Shown: positions 26,042 to 35,691, counted from the stretch's first letter. The stretch is DNA of 64,000 nt from Mucilaginibacter inviolabilis (GCF_011089895.1 NZ_JAANAT010000004.1:248001-312000); one strand, 5' to 3'. A program made the numbers and translations. Notes: generated by a model not told the origin, from the sequence alone.

Positions 26042-26797
26042 ATGTACAAAAACGCTTATGCATTGATCATAAAAAGCTTGTTGGTTGTAATGCTAACCGG
26101 ATGCTTTTGTAAAACAAGTTACGCCCAGGTAAATTTTGGCGGGCAAATATTTGAAAATAATACCAAAATCCCGCTCTCCGGAATTAATATAGAAAATTTA
26201 AACACACATCTAAAACAAATTTCAGCTTCGGACGGAAGCTTTGCTATTAGCGCGAAGATTGGTGATCTATTATCTTTTTCATCGCCTTATTACCAGCCAG
26301 ATACAGTTTATATTATCAACTTGAATTATTTGAAGATCTACCTTAATTTAAAAACTAAGACTCTCAAAGAGGTTCAAGTAACATCTGCTGAACTAAAGAC
26401 AGGATCGTTAAAAATTACGCCAACAAAAGGACCGTTTAACAGTGAAACCGTACTGTATCAAACAGATGCTGCCGGTCGTCCCATAGGAGGAGTCAAAATC
26501 ATGATACACGATTGGAATAAAGATGAAAATAAAAGAATAATGGAACAGCAATTTCTTCGGGGTGAGGAGGAAAAGGTACAAATTTCAAAAGTTTTCAGTC
26601 CCGAAAACATTCAAAACTATTTGCCTATCAGCAACCAGGAACTAAGAAATTTTATTACCCTTTATATTCCCAGTATCAAGACCTATAATAGCAAAGGATT
26701 TAATCTGTTAGATTATTTAACCTCCAGTTATAAGGAATTTCTCAAAATCCCGGCTGAGCAACGACAGTCGGAAGATTTTTTAAAGATTAATAAATAG
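26042..26797 (+). CDS. Exported protein with carboxypeptidase-like regulatory domain
   Basis: 251 residues: an N-terminal hydrophobic signal with a Cys (LLVVMLTGCFCKTSYAQ), then a CarboxypepD_reg-like beta-sandwich (FGGQIFENNTKIPLSGINIE...ISASDGSFAIS) as in many Bacteroidota cell-surface proteins. The C-terminal half (about 115-251) is charged and helical without a recognised domain. It ends 16 bp before a convergent response-regulator gene with no terminator between. Confidence 0.65.
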   Translation: MYKNAYALIIKSLLVVMLTGCFCKTSYAQVNFGGQIFENNTKIPLSGINIENLNTHLKQISASDGSFAISAKIGDLLSFSSPYYQPDTVYIINLNYLKIYLNLKTKTLKEVQVTSAELKTGSLKITPTKGPFNSETVLYQTDAAGRPIGGVKIMIHDWNKDENKRIMEQQFLRGEEEKVQISKVFSPENIQNYLPISNQELRNFITLYIPSIKTYNSKGFNLLDYLTSSYKEFLKIPAEQRQSEDFLKINK

Positions 26798-26813
26798 CAA
26801 GAGCGGGGATCGG

Positions 26814-27212
26814 CTAAAAATCGCAATCGGCATGTTCTACGTCATTGCCTGCCTTTAAGAAACAGGTTTTGATAGTATCCGTTATATCAGAAAGATTGAA
26901 AGGTTTGGCAATAAAAGCATCGGAGCCATAATTACCTAATGACTCCAATACCCGGGGATAGGCTGATACCATAATTACGGGAATGTGGCATGTTTCGGGC
27001 GTGGTTTTAAGCATGTGGCAAAGTTCGCCACCGTTTATCCCAAATAATATATAGTCCAGGATAACAATGTCGGCATTGAAGCTGATAGCTGCCTTACATA
27101 TGTCATCGGTAAAATTAATTCCCTGAACTTCGTAGCCCTCCATCTCGAGCGCTTCTTTCATCACGTCAAGTACATCCTCGCTATCATCAAGGATTAAGAT
27201 TTTTTTAGGCAT
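26814..27212 (-). CDS. Single-domain response regulator (receiver only)
   Basis: 132 residues from ATG 27212 (MPKKILILDDSEDVLD). A complete receiver: acidic pair DDSED, phospho-acceptor Asp in ADIVILDYILF, Thr/Ser-type switch at VSAYP and Lys in FIAKPFN. No output domain, so it should act by protein contact or as a phosphorelay intermediate. No kinase gene adjoins it. Confidence 0.9.
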   Translation of the reverse strand: MPKKILILDDSEDVLDVMKEALEMEGYEVQGINFTDDICKAAISFNADIVILDYILFGINGGELCHMLKTTPETCHIPVIMVSAYPRVLESLGNYGSDAFIAKPFNLSDITDTIKTCFLKAGNDVEHADCDF

Positions 27213-27292
27213 ATTGTTAAATTGGTACACTCTATAACGTTGAGTTAACAACTTTTGTTTTTAGCCTGCTAATTATTGCTGTAATAATTAGG

Positions 27293-27901
27293 TTACACGT
27301 TGGTTTTAAGCTGCTTAATGATGGTATCCACTGTTTTTAATACCTTATCCAGATTGGCAGGGGTGTTGGTTACTTTAGCTATCATGATACCTCCTTCGAT
27401 CAGCGCAATAATAGAAAGTGCCGTTTGGGTAATATCAATTCCTGTTTTAAACTCGCCGGCTGTTATACCCCCTTGTATCAGGTCTTCAATTCTTTTCTTC
27501 CAGTTAATAACCACCTGCGCGGCTTTTTCCTTTAATACGGGGTTGGTATCATCGGCATCAACAGCGGTATTCAATATGGGGCAGCCACCTTCCGGGAAAC
27601 TCACGGCGTTAAACCTATGGTAAACCTGGGCATAAACCATCAGTTTATCATGATAGGTAGATGCCTCATCAATAAAGTGTTTAATTTGCTTGCGTACTTT
27701 TGCAGCGTTGTATTCAAACACGGCAACGGCAACTTCTTCTTTATTTTTAAAATTACCGTATATACTACCCTTGGTAAGGCCCGTAGCCTCGGTAAGGTCT
27801 GATAAGGAAGTACCAGCATATCCTTTTTTATTAAAGATACCAGCAGTTTTTTCTACAATGAACTGGCGCGTTCTTGCAGCTTTTGATAATTCCGTTTCCA
27901 T
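27293..27901 (-). CDS. TetR-family repressor
   Basis: 202 residues with an N-terminal helix-turn-helix (GTSLSDLTEATGLTKGSIYG) and a ligand-binding all-helical remainder (about 60-200), including the TetR_C-type GGCPILNTAVDADDTNP. It probably represses itself and the SDR gene at 28030: perfect or near-perfect copies of TACCAATyGGTA overlap the promoters of both genes. Its -7 box TACATTTG ends only a few bases before the ATG, so its mRNA may be leaderless. Confidence 0.9.
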   Translation of the reverse strand: METELSKAARTRQFIVEKTAGIFNKKGYAGTSLSDLTEATGLTKGSIYGNFKNKEEVAVAVFEYNAAKVRKQIKHFIDEASTYHDKLMVYAQVYHRFNAVSFPEGGCPILNTAVDADDTNPVLKEKAAQVVINWKKRIEDLIQGGITAGEFKTGIDITQTALSIIALIEGGIMIAKVTNTPANLDKVLKTVDTIIKQLKTNV

Positions 27902-27905
27902 AATA

Positions 27906-27923
27906 CAAATGTACCAATTGGTA
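27906..27923 (-). promoter_or_regulatory. tetR promoter -7 box with overlapping operator
   Basis: The perfect 12-bp palindrome TACCAATTGGTA (27912-27923) overlaps a minus-strand TACATTTG box (27906-27913). The same palindrome with one central change recurs at the SDR promoter (28816-28827). Confidence 0.7.
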
Positions 27924-27975
27924 TTTTAATATTATAATTTTGTTTAGTGACTGTAATATAACTACTTGTAGAATC

Positions 27976-28007
27976 AATAAAAGCATACCCAACGATATGC
28001 TTTTATT
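27976..28007 (-). terminator. Terminator between SDR and tetR genes
   Basis: A 12-bp perfect stem (AATAAAAGCATA / TATGCTTTTATT) with an 8-base loop, 22 bases past the SDR stop. The adjacent U-run is short, so it may be leaky. Confidence 0.55.
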
Positions 28008-28029
28008 CAAGATCATATTCAGGGATAAA

Positions 28030-28773
28030 TTATGATTTACGCGAGTTCATGAAATTTAACGCTTCAGCAGGAGACGACAAGTATAGCTGGTAAAGTTGCT
28101 CGGTATTACCTACTCTGATCTCGTAATTATCGGTTTCCAAAGATGCTAAAAATTCATCGGCAACCTGTGACGGTGGAATACCCAAATGACCACCAATTTC
28201 GGTTGAAAATTCGGTATCAACCAAAGGAGGCATCAATTCAAATACTTTAACGGTGGTATCTGTGAGGGCAACTCTTAAGGCTTGGGTATAAGAATGTAAT
28301 GCTGCTTTGCTGGCTGAGTAAGTGGCGGTTAATTTTCCCGGTACAAAAGCTACTATAGATGATACATTTACGATAGCAGCTTCGCTTTGTTTTTTAAGCA
28401 GGGGCAGCAGCTTTTCGTTTAGTCTGATAACAGACAGGTAATTGGTCTGCATTTCGGCGCTTGCTTTTTCAAAGGTATCGGTATTGTTTAACAGATCACT
28501 TAAAGAAGCAGCACCCGCATTATTGATCACTATGTTAAGGTGCGGGAAATCGCTGAATAATGTGGCTACCAGATTTTCAACGTCGGCAGCGTTAGAGATA
28601 TCGGCATTGATAGCAGTTACATTTTGTAATTGAGCGGCAGCTTTTTGTAAACGCTCTGGAGTACGGCCAATAATAATAACGTGGTTGTTCTTAGCTGATA
28701 ATTGTTTGGCTATTTCAAATCCTATGCCGGCGCTTCCACCGGTTATGAGTACAGTGTTCTGTGTGGTTTTCAT
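28030..28773 (-). CDS. SDR-family oxidoreductase (DltE-like)
   Basis: 247 residues. Cofactor motif TGGSAGIGFEIAKQL, second-strand GRTPERL, NNAGA, catalytic Ser (VNVSSIVAF) and YSASKAAL are all present. The layout and the C-terminal region (ELMPPLVDTEF) resemble DltE-annotated SDRs of Bacteroidota. Substrate unknown. Likely repressed by the TetR protein encoded next door via the operator in its promoter. Confidence 0.88.
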   Translation of the reverse strand: MKTTQNTVLITGGSAGIGFEIAKQLSAKNNHVIIIGRTPERLQKAAAQLQNVTAINADISNAADVENLVATLFSDFPHLNIVINNAGAASLSDLLNNTDTFEKASAEMQTNYLSVIRLNEKLLPLLKKQSEAAIVNVSSIVAFVPGKLTATYSASKAALHSYTQALRVALTDTTVKVFELMPPLVDTEFSTEIGGHLGIPPSQVADEFLASLETDNYEIRVGNTEQLYQLYLSSPAEALNFMNSRKS

Positions 28774-28807
28774 TTTGATTTATTGTTGATGATTAATTTC
28801 AACACGA

Positions 28808-28838
28808 CAAAAATATACCAATCGGTATATTTTTGCAA
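28808..28838 (-). promoter_or_regulatory. SDR promoter with TetR operator in the spacer
   Basis: Minus strand: TTG at 28836-28838, 20 bases, then TATTTTTG (28808-28815), fitting the TTTG / TAnnTTTG consensus. The 18-bp near-palindrome at 28813-28830 (core TACCAATCGGTA) fills the spacer, so a bound TetR dimer would block RNA polymerase. Confidence 0.75.
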
Positions 28839-28964
28839 TAGGCAAAACTCATCCTTGTGTCATCATTACTGAAATGAATAATTTTAAGATAGCAGTAACA
28901 TAAAATAGGGCCTGTTATTTACCAATAACAGGTCTGCGCAGATATTTGTAGGAAGTAAAACGAG

Positions 28965-29558
28965 CTATGTAAGAATGAATACAGAGAGGCTTCTGGGCCC
29001 ATGTGCCCCGATTACTAATGATTGTTCGATATCTGCCGTTTTTGAAGGCCCAGAGATGAACGCCCCGTAACCGTAATCGGCGTTGCCTATTTGGGCGTAG
29101 GCTTGCGCCATAGTAGGCACAAGGGCATCTTTACTGATCACAACTGCCAGGTGCTGACTGATGAAAGGCAGCACGCGTATATTCATCTGGCTTTCTGTAA
29201 GCCATAAGGCGCCGTTCTCAGCAACACCCAGGTTTGATTGTAATATAGTCAGTTCTGTATCAGCAAAGCTGTGTGATGATTCATCGAGTACGCTGCCTGC
29301 ATAGGTATATTCATCCAGTTCGGGGATGCCGGATATGATCTTTACACCGGGTTTAAATTCTTTGTGCAGTATAGTTTTTATCGCTTTCCAATCCTTTACT
29401 TCATAAACAAAACTGCCGCCGGCACTGGCCACACTGGTGTATTGTTGTGTTAAGTTATCCCCGGTTGCTGTCAAGCTGTTTAATATTTCCAGATCGGGCA
29501 GTGGAGCATGAGTAAACTGATTTTTTTTAACTGCGGCTAATATTTTTTCCCTGCTCAT
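28965..29558 (-). CDS. lutC: Lactate utilisation protein LutC
   Basis: 197 residues of the LutC/YkgG family (SREKILAAVKKN start, GVAENGALWLTES, VISKDALVPTMAQAY, ISGPSKTADIEQSLVIGAHGPRSL end). LutABC together oxidise L-lactate to pyruvate; LutC is the subunit without Fe-S clusters. Its ATG overlaps the lutB stop by four bases (ATGA), which fixes the start at 29558 and shows coupling. Last gene of the operon. Confidence 0.92.
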   Translation of the reverse strand: MSREKILAAVKKNQFTHAPLPDLEILNSLTATGDNLTQQYTSVASAGGSFVYEVKDWKAIKTILHKEFKPGVKIISGIPELDEYTYAGSVLDESSHSFADTELTILQSNLGVAENGALWLTESQMNIRVLPFISQHLAVVISKDALVPTMAQAYAQIGNADYGYGAFISGPSKTADIEQSLVIGAHGPRSLSVFILT

Positions 29559-30940
29559 TGTTTTGCTTCCTTTCTTTTGCTGTACCATTCGCCAAAGGAC
29601 TCTTCGGGTGTTTTGGGCATTTCGCGGTGTTTGTACCAGGGGTTTAATCCATTATTAACCGCAAACGGGGCATATTTAAATACTATACGACCCATCTTGC
29701 CACCTGACCTGTATAAACCAGGAGAGGATAGGGTAAAAGCCATCGCTTTCATGGCTATAGTTTTTGCTGTAGGACTATAGCCTTCTTTTACAATAACTTG
29801 CCGCCATTTATAAAGCTGATTGTGGATATCAATTTTCACCGGGCATACATTACTGCATGAGCCGCAAAGGGTAGAGGCAAAGGGCAGATCGGCATATTTT
29901 TTCATGTCGAGGTTGGGTGCCAGTATAGAGCCTATAGGTCCTGCAACAGCAGTATGGTAACTATGACCACCGCTTTTGCGATATACCGGACAGGTGTTCA
30001 TACAGGCGCCACAACGGATGCATTTTAAAGAGTTACGAAAATCCTCACGACCTAACTGTATGCTCCGGCCATTATCTACTATAATGATATGGATGGCTGT
30101 GCCTTGTTGCGGTCTTTTGAAATGGCTGGAATAAGTGGTGATAGGCTGACCTGTGGCGCTGCGTGTGAGCAGCCTTAAAAAAACACCCAAATGTTTCCTC
30201 TCGGGGATGATCTTTTCTATGCCCATCGAGGCAATGTGTATCTCGGCCAGATGGGCGCCCATGTCGGCATTGCCCTCATTGGTACATATTACAAACTCCC
30301 CGGTTTCGGCTATGGCGAAGTTAACGCCGGTAAGCGCTGCACGGCGCGTCAGAAATACTTCACGCAAGTGCTGGCGGGCGGTTTCGGTGAGGATCTTGGG
30401 ATCTGATTCGCCTTTGGCCGAGCCTAAGTGCTCATGAAAGATATCGCCTATTTCTTCTTTCTTTTTATGGATACAAGGCAGTACGATATGGCTTGGTGGC
30501 TCATTGGCCAGTTGGACAATGCGCTCGCCCAGGTCGGAGTCGATCACATCGATGCCTTGTTCTTTCAGATATTCATTCAGGTGGCACTCTTCGGTAAGCA
30601 TCGATTTGCTCTTAACCATGCGGTTGATGCCGCGTTCCTGTAGTAGCTGATGAACTATCTTGTTATGTTCTTCGGCATCGGCCGCCCAATGCACTATAAC
30701 ACCATTGTTGATCGCGTTGGCTTCAAATTGCTCCAGGTATGTACTCAGGTTTGATAATACATTGTTTTTGATCTGCGATGCGGTTTCCCTTAATAGTTCC
30801 CACTCGGGCAGTTTATGCGCCTGGATATCGCGCTTCTGGCGTACCCACCATAGCGTTTCATCATGCCAGTCAACCCGTGGTTCATCCTGGTTAAATATAG
30901 CAGCTAGCTGGGGATGGGTTTTTCCGGTAACGTTACTCAT
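29555..30940 (-). CDS. lutB: Lactate utilisation iron-sulfur protein LutB
   Basis: 461 residues. N-terminal LUD domain, then two ferredoxin-like 4Fe-4S motifs, CIRCGACMNTCP (about 305) and CGSCSNVCP (about 355), and a C-terminal DUF3390-type segment. It carries electrons within the LutABC lactate dehydrogenase complex. Overlaps lutA by 8 bases and lutC by 4. Confidence 0.95.
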   Translation of the reverse strand: MSNVTGKTHPQLAAIFNQDEPRVDWHDETLWWVRQKRDIQAHKLPEWELLRETASQIKNNVLSNLSTYLEQFEANAINNGVIVHWAADAEEHNKIVHQLLQERGINRMVKSKSMLTEECHLNEYLKEQGIDVIDSDLGERIVQLANEPPSHIVLPCIHKKKEEIGDIFHEHLGSAKGESDPKILTETARQHLREVFLTRRAALTGVNFAIAETGEFVICTNEGNADMGAHLAEIHIASMGIEKIIPERKHLGVFLRLLTRSATGQPITTYSSHFKRPQQGTAIHIIIVDNGRSIQLGREDFRNSLKCIRCGACMNTCPVYRKSGGHSYHTAVAGPIGSILAPNLDMKKYADLPFASTLCGSCSNVCPVKIDIHNQLYKWRQVIVKEGYSPTAKTIAMKAMAFTLSSPGLYRSGGKMGRIVFKYAPFAVNNGLNPWYKHREMPKTPEESFGEWYSKRKEAKQ

Positions 30941-31673
30941 GACTGTGATTTAAAATTTCGGCCACATGAATTACTTTGACATCGCTTTTTTGGCGGCGTA
31001 AAATGCCTTCCATATGCATGAGGCAGGAGAGATCGGCCGAGGTAATGTATTGGGCGCCATGTTCAATATGATCGTCTACGCGGTCTTTCCCCATTTTGGA
31101 TGATACCGCTTCTTCTGCCACGCAAAATGTTCCTCCAAAGCCGCAGCAATCATCCTGGCGGGTTAAGGGTACCAGTTCCAATCCCTGTACCATATCCAGT
31201 AGTTGTGCGGGCTTGCTGAAAGCCGGAGCAACCAGTTCGCTCATTTGCGATATCTTTAAACCGCGCAATCCGTGACAGCTTTGGTGTAATCCAACTTTAT
31301 AGGGGAAACGGGCTTTTAAATCTTTTACGTTTAATACATCTACCAAAAATTCGGTAAGCTCATAAACCCGTTTGCGGATATCGGTAGCTTGTTCTTCTTT
31401 TTCGGCTGAGTGTAAATGTTCTTTGATATGCAGGGTACAACTGCCGGATGGGCATACGATATAATCATATCCCGAAAAGTTGTCAATAAATAAGCTGTTG
31501 CAGCCCTTAGTGAGGTGTTCATAGCCGGAATTGGCCATAGGCTGCCCACAGCAGGTTTGATTTTTAGGATAGTGTACATCAACGCCAAGCTTTTCCAGTA
31601 GCTCCAGTGTGGCAATAGCCGCCTTGGGATAAAACTGATCGACATAGCAGGGTACAAATAAAGCTACCTTCAT
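30933..31673 (-). CDS. lutA: Lactate utilisation protein LutA ((Fe-S)-binding, CCG domains)
   Basis: 246 residues with the duplicated cysteine-rich CCG domain: NQTCCGQPM in the first half and DDCCGFGGTF in the second, as in GlcF/HdrB-like proteins. First gene of lutABC. The 290-bp upstream gap contains an inverted repeat at its far end. No LldP permease or GntR regulator lies beside the operon. Confidence 0.95.
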   Translation of the reverse strand: MKVALFVPCYVDQFYPKAAIATLELLEKLGVDVHYPKNQTCCGQPMANSGYEHLTKGCNSLFIDNFSGYDYIVCPSGSCTLHIKEHLHSAEKEEQATDIRKRVYELTEFLVDVLNVKDLKARFPYKVGLHQSCHGLRGLKISQMSELVAPAFSKPAQLLDMVQGLELVPLTRQDDCCGFGGTFCVAEEAVSSKMGKDRVDDHIEHGAQYITSADLSCLMHMEGILRRQKSDVKVIHVAEILNHSHE

Positions 31674-31858
31674 TTTATAGTGTTTACTTTAATTGGTTAA
31701 AGCAATGTTAGCAGTTATAAATTGTAAAACTGTCATCAGGTGTCCGCAAGTATCGCGGTAACAGCATAAACAATCATAGCTAGGCAACGAAATTACGTTT
31801 ATAGCAGGCAACTGTTATCAGCTTTTTTTGCAAATGATTGATGGTAATTAGCTTGAAT

Positions 31859-31965
31859 GTTCATTGCCTCATTAGTTCATTTGTATTGTAATGCGGGCAA
31901 TGGAGCGGAAGTTTAAATGGTTTCGAGACCAATAAACTAATGAGCCAGTGAACAAATGAACTAAT
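31859..31965. repeat. Inverted repeat between START-domain gene and lutA
   Basis: Left arm 31859-31883 and right arm 31934-31965 share two inverted words, roughly TTCATTGCCTCATTAGTT and ATTAGTTCATTTG, in swapped order. The right arm reaches the stop codon of the START-domain gene. The rest of 31674-31858 shows nothing beyond the presumed lutA promoter. Confidence 0.65.
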
Positions 31966-32615
31966 TAATCAGTAATATAAGGCAGTTTGATGTTCTTGTA
32001 GGTTGGTTTCTGCAATTGTACTTTCAGCTTTTTGAAGCTTTCTGTTGGGCCCTGGGTAATAAACATATTGAGTAACCAGGCAGGTACGCTACCACCCGCA
32101 TCCAAATGCAGGGTATATTCAATTTTTACGTGGCTGCTGTCTATCGGTGTAATAATCCATTTACCTACTGAGTGCTCAATACGTACAATACCATCTTTAC
32201 GTGGTACCATATCTGCCAAACATGGAGCGTCAACGGTAACCACCTTGGTTTTAGGGTCCTGGGTAACTTTGATATGGGCAATAAAATCGCGGTTATGTAA
32301 AGGCCAGGGTATGGATACTTCAGAATAATAATATAGTTCTGAAGGGGAAACCTGTTTAATCATGTCAACAGATTTGGTATGATAAACCCAATCTATACTG
32401 CCTTTGATATCCAATAATACGGCAACCAATTGAGCTGCCGATGCATTGAACTCACATTCTACCTTAATGGCTTTTACTTTGGAATCTGGCACATGCCTGG
32501 TGTAAACTTTAACACCTTCTTTATTAGTACTTAAAGCCCAGGGCTCATCGGCATGGGTGATGTTGATTAACGCGAATGCAAGCAGCAAGACTAATAAAGT
32601 GACTTTTTTGTACAT
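31965..32615 (-). CDS. Secreted START-domain (lipid-transfer-like) protein
   Basis: 216 residues with a signal peptide (VTLLVLLLAFALINITHA). The remainder is a START/Bet v1-like fold: GVKVYTRHVPDSKVKAIKVE, LVAVLLDIKGSIDWVYH, YYYSEVSIPWPLHNRDFIAH and WLLNMFITQGP. It should bind a hydrophobic ligand in the periplasm or at the membrane, ligand unknown. Single gene downstream of the lut operon's spacer. Confidence 0.82.
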   Translation of the reverse strand: MYKKVTLLVLLLAFALINITHADEPWALSTNKEGVKVYTRHVPDSKVKAIKVECEFNASAAQLVAVLLDIKGSIDWVYHTKSVDMIKQVSPSELYYYSEVSIPWPLHNRDFIAHIKVTQDPKTKVVTVDAPCLADMVPRKDGIVRIEHSVGKWIITPIDSSHVKIEYTLHLDAGGSVPAWLLNMFITQGPTESFKKLKVQLQKPTYKNIKLPYITD

Positions 32616-32746
32616 GATATAGAGCCGATATAATGTAACAAAAGTATATACAAAATAAGCCGGTTAGTGAACCGGCTTGTCAGCAAAAGGTCATTTGATG
32701 TTAAGTTAATGTAAATATGAAATACCTATGGCAATTGAAGTGAAGA

Positions 32747-35434
32747 TTATTTCACCTCAAAAACATAGCTTCCGGCAACCGCCTTGTAAGGGCCTGAATT
32801 GGCGATCAGTTTACCACCCAGATAGGTTTTGCCTGTGGGTAAAGTAATGGTAGCGGTTGAATTGGCCGGTACGGTAACCCTGTAAGTTATACCTTGACCG
32901 GTACGTTGCCACGAGGATATGATTTTGCCATAGGGGCCATCATGGGTAGCGGTAAATTCGTTGAGCCCGGCCACAAAGTGCGGCTGCAACAGAATGTTTT
33001 TAAAACCCGGGTGATCCGGATCGGTGTGGATACCTGCTATACCTTTATATAGCCAGGCGCCTATCTCTCCAAACATAATATGATTTAATGAGATGTCTGA
33101 TTTGGCGTCTATCTTCCAGTTTTCATACAAGGTAGTGGCCCCGTTTACCATCCACCATCCCCAGGATGGGAAAGTTTCCTGTGATGCTATTTTGTAAGCT
33201 ACATCGGGATAGCCATTATCGCTTAAAGCGCTTAAAATGGCTTTGGCTCCAAGGATGCCCACGTCCAGGTGGTAATTATCGGCTGCAACACGCTGCGCCA
33301 GGTTGGCGGCTACTTTACTTTTCAGGTTTTGCGGTACCACATCCCAATAAAGCGGTACACTCAGTTCTGTTTGCAATCCCTTGCCGTATATGCCGGTTTC
33401 GGTGTTCAGATATTTAGTATTGATGGCATTTTTGATCTTATTGGCCAGTGCCGAATATTTTACAAAATCGGCCTGTTTTCCCAATATTTTAGCGGCTTTT
33501 GCCAGAATGCAGGCATCGGTATAATAGTATACAGAAGAGGTTAGTTCAACAGGCGATACGGATTTTACCGGCACCCAATCGCCCAGACCCCAGGTGGTTA
33601 AGCCTGCTGGGTAAAGCTCATCAATGTGGTTTACATACTTTTCGATGCTGGTATAGCTATCCGCCAGTAGTTTGCTATCGCCATAAAACAAATAAATGTT
33701 CCAGGGGATAATGGCGATGGTGCTTGTCCAGTCGGGGCCGTTACCCCATTCGTAACCCCAACCGCCGGTTGGGATAATGGAAGGGAGCACCCCGTTAGGT
33801 TGTTGTTCATCGCGATGATCGGCCAGCCATTTTTCATAAATGGTAATGGCGTCAAAATTATATAATCCCGTTTCGCTGGCAATATGGGCGTCACCTGTCC
33901 AGCCGTTCTTTTCGCGTTGTGGACAATCAGTAGGATAACCAAACAGATTGCTGAGGTAGGAGTTATTGGTGGCACTCCATATTTGATTGATGGTTTTGTT
34001 GGATGAAGTAACTGTGCCGATGGGCGCTACATCGCTATGCATAAAATAAGCTTTCAGGCTTTCTTTGTTTAACGCTACAGGTTTGCTACTGCTCACCTCT
34101 ACATATTGAAAGCCCTTGTAGTTAAATTTGGGCATAAAGGTTTCTTCGCCTTTGCCGCTCAAAATAAAAATGTCGGTCTGGAAAGGGTCTTTATCATCGG
34201 TAGGGCGGTAATGCAGGTCGATATTAGATTGATCGGCATGTCCGTTTTTGTTCAGTCGCTCAGCGTGTTTTAGGCGGATCACCGTGCCCGAATCGCCTTT
34301 CACAGTGATCTTACTCACGCCGGAGATATTTCGCCCAATATCAAATACCCATAAGTTATTGTCAATTTTGGTAATGCTTTTGGCAGCTATCTCTTCCACA
34401 TTACGGATGGGCTGCATGCTCTGTGCTACAATATTTTGTGAAGGAGCCGAACGGTTGATCACCTGTTTCCAGGCAGTATCGATGAAGTTGGACGTATTCC
34501 AGCCGGGTTGTTCTTTGCGGGCATCATAATGTTCCGCAGTATAAATGCTGTTAAATACAACAGGACTTAAAGATGTTTTCCATTGCGTATTGGAGCTTAC
34601 GGTCTCCACCGTACCATCGGTATAAGTAATACGCAGATCCATACAAAATGTTGGTCTGCCACGCCATGGCGCCTGGTGAAAATACCATACCGCCGTGCTT
34701 TGGTGATTATACCAGCCGTTACCCAGCAAAACCCCGATGCCGTTTTTGCCGTTTTGCAGTTGCGCGGTAACATCGTAAGTTACATACAAGGTACGCCTGT
34801 CAAACCGGGTATACATGGGGTCGAGGCGGTGGTTGCCGATCTTTTGGCCGTTGATATATAATTCATACAAGCCTGCCACGGCAATATAAGCCCTTGCCGA
34901 GCGAATTTGTTTAGCAACTTTAAATGTATGCCGAAAATATGGCGCCGGGTTTACCGCTATGCCTTTATTATCACTTATCCATGATCCTTGCCAGTTGCGC
35001 ATATCCATCATCCCGGTTTCAAAACTGGCTACATCCGATGGCAGGAGCTTTTTACCTGCCTGATCCCACAGCTGCACCCGCCAATAGTATTTGGTGAATG
35101 GTTGTAAAGGCTTACCTTGATAGCTTACCAGGCTTGTTGAAGACACAACCTTAGTAGTTTGCCAGATATTGCTTTTACCGTTAATTACACTAATTGAATC
35201 GGTACCAACACTAATTTGATAAGCAGTTTGGGCGGCACCTTGTCTTTCATCAACCAATAACCAGCTTAAGCGTGGATACCGGGAATCGATGCCAATAGGA
35301 TTAGTTAGGTGTTCGCATTGTAAACCTGCCGCTTTGCCGGGTGAACCTGCGAAGCTTGTGTTAGCGATGAAAAAATGAAATAGTAAAGCGATGTAAAGCG
35401 CGGGCTTACAGAAAAGTTGTTTCATACGGTGCAA
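32747..35434 (-). CDS. Alpha-L-rhamnosidase (GH78), secreted
   Basis: 895 residues with a signal peptide after MHRM (start may be the second ATG, 35425). Domain order: N-terminal fibronectin-like Bac_rhamnosid_N (LSWLLVDERQGAAQTAYQI), galactose-binding-like domains (to about 430), (alpha/alpha)6 barrel with the catalytic-acid block TDCPQREKNGWTGDAH (about 505), and a C-terminal beta-sandwich. It removes terminal rhamnose from plant glycosides or pectin (RG-I/II). No SusC/D pair or other CAZyme adjoins, so it is not an obvious polysaccharide utilisation locus. Confidence 0.93.
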   Translation of the reverse strand: MHRMKQLFCKPALYIALLFHFFIANTSFAGSPGKAAGLQCEHLTNPIGIDSRYPRLSWLLVDERQGAAQTAYQISVGTDSISVINGKSNIWQTTKVVSSTSLVSYQGKPLQPFTKYYWRVQLWDQAGKKLLPSDVASFETGMMDMRNWQGSWISDNKGIAVNPAPYFRHTFKVAKQIRSARAYIAVAGLYELYINGQKIGNHRLDPMYTRFDRRTLYVTYDVTAQLQNGKNGIGVLLGNGWYNHQSTAVWYFHQAPWRGRPTFCMDLRITYTDGTVETVSSNTQWKTSLSPVVFNSIYTAEHYDARKEQPGWNTSNFIDTAWKQVINRSAPSQNIVAQSMQPIRNVEEIAAKSITKIDNNLWVFDIGRNISGVSKITVKGDSGTVIRLKHAERLNKNGHADQSNIDLHYRPTDDKDPFQTDIFILSGKGEETFMPKFNYKGFQYVEVSSSKPVALNKESLKAYFMHSDVAPIGTVTSSNKTINQIWSATNNSYLSNLFGYPTDCPQREKNGWTGDAHIASETGLYNFDAITIYEKWLADHRDEQQPNGVLPSIIPTGGWGYEWGNGPDWTSTIAIIPWNIYLFYGDSKLLADSYTSIEKYVNHIDELYPAGLTTWGLGDWVPVKSVSPVELTSSVYYYTDACILAKAAKILGKQADFVKYSALANKIKNAINTKYLNTETGIYGKGLQTELSVPLYWDVVPQNLKSKVAANLAQRVAADNYHLDVGILGAKAILSALSDNGYPDVAYKIASQETFPSWGWWMVNGATTLYENWKIDAKSDISLNHIMFGEIGAWLYKGIAGIHTDPDHPGFKNILLQPHFVAGLNEFTATHDGPYGKIISSWQRTGQGITYRVTVPANSTATITLPTGKTYLGGKLIANSGPYKAVAGSYVFEVK

Positions 35435-35691
35435 TAAAGCGGTTTATAAAGGTAAGCAAGATAATTTAAGGGCTTATAGCAATGTTAAGCCGATATTTTT
35501 GCTTGCGCAACCCTCACTGTCCTGAAGGGGTAATAGGTATTACAGGGAGTAGTTTAAACTATAATAACCGCGTTCATTTTTTTATTGTATCAACACCGTG
35601 AATGCTGTCCGTTTCAGCATTTTCGGGCCATATCGAGCCTTTCGGTTATCACCTAAAAAAGAATATTGTGTATAGCAATATAACAGCTGTT

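Noticed and set aside
32747..35434. Polysaccharide utilisation locus around the GH78 rhamnosidase.
   Set aside because: No SusC/SusD pair, sigma/anti-sigma, hybrid kinase or further glycoside hydrolase lies within the window near it.
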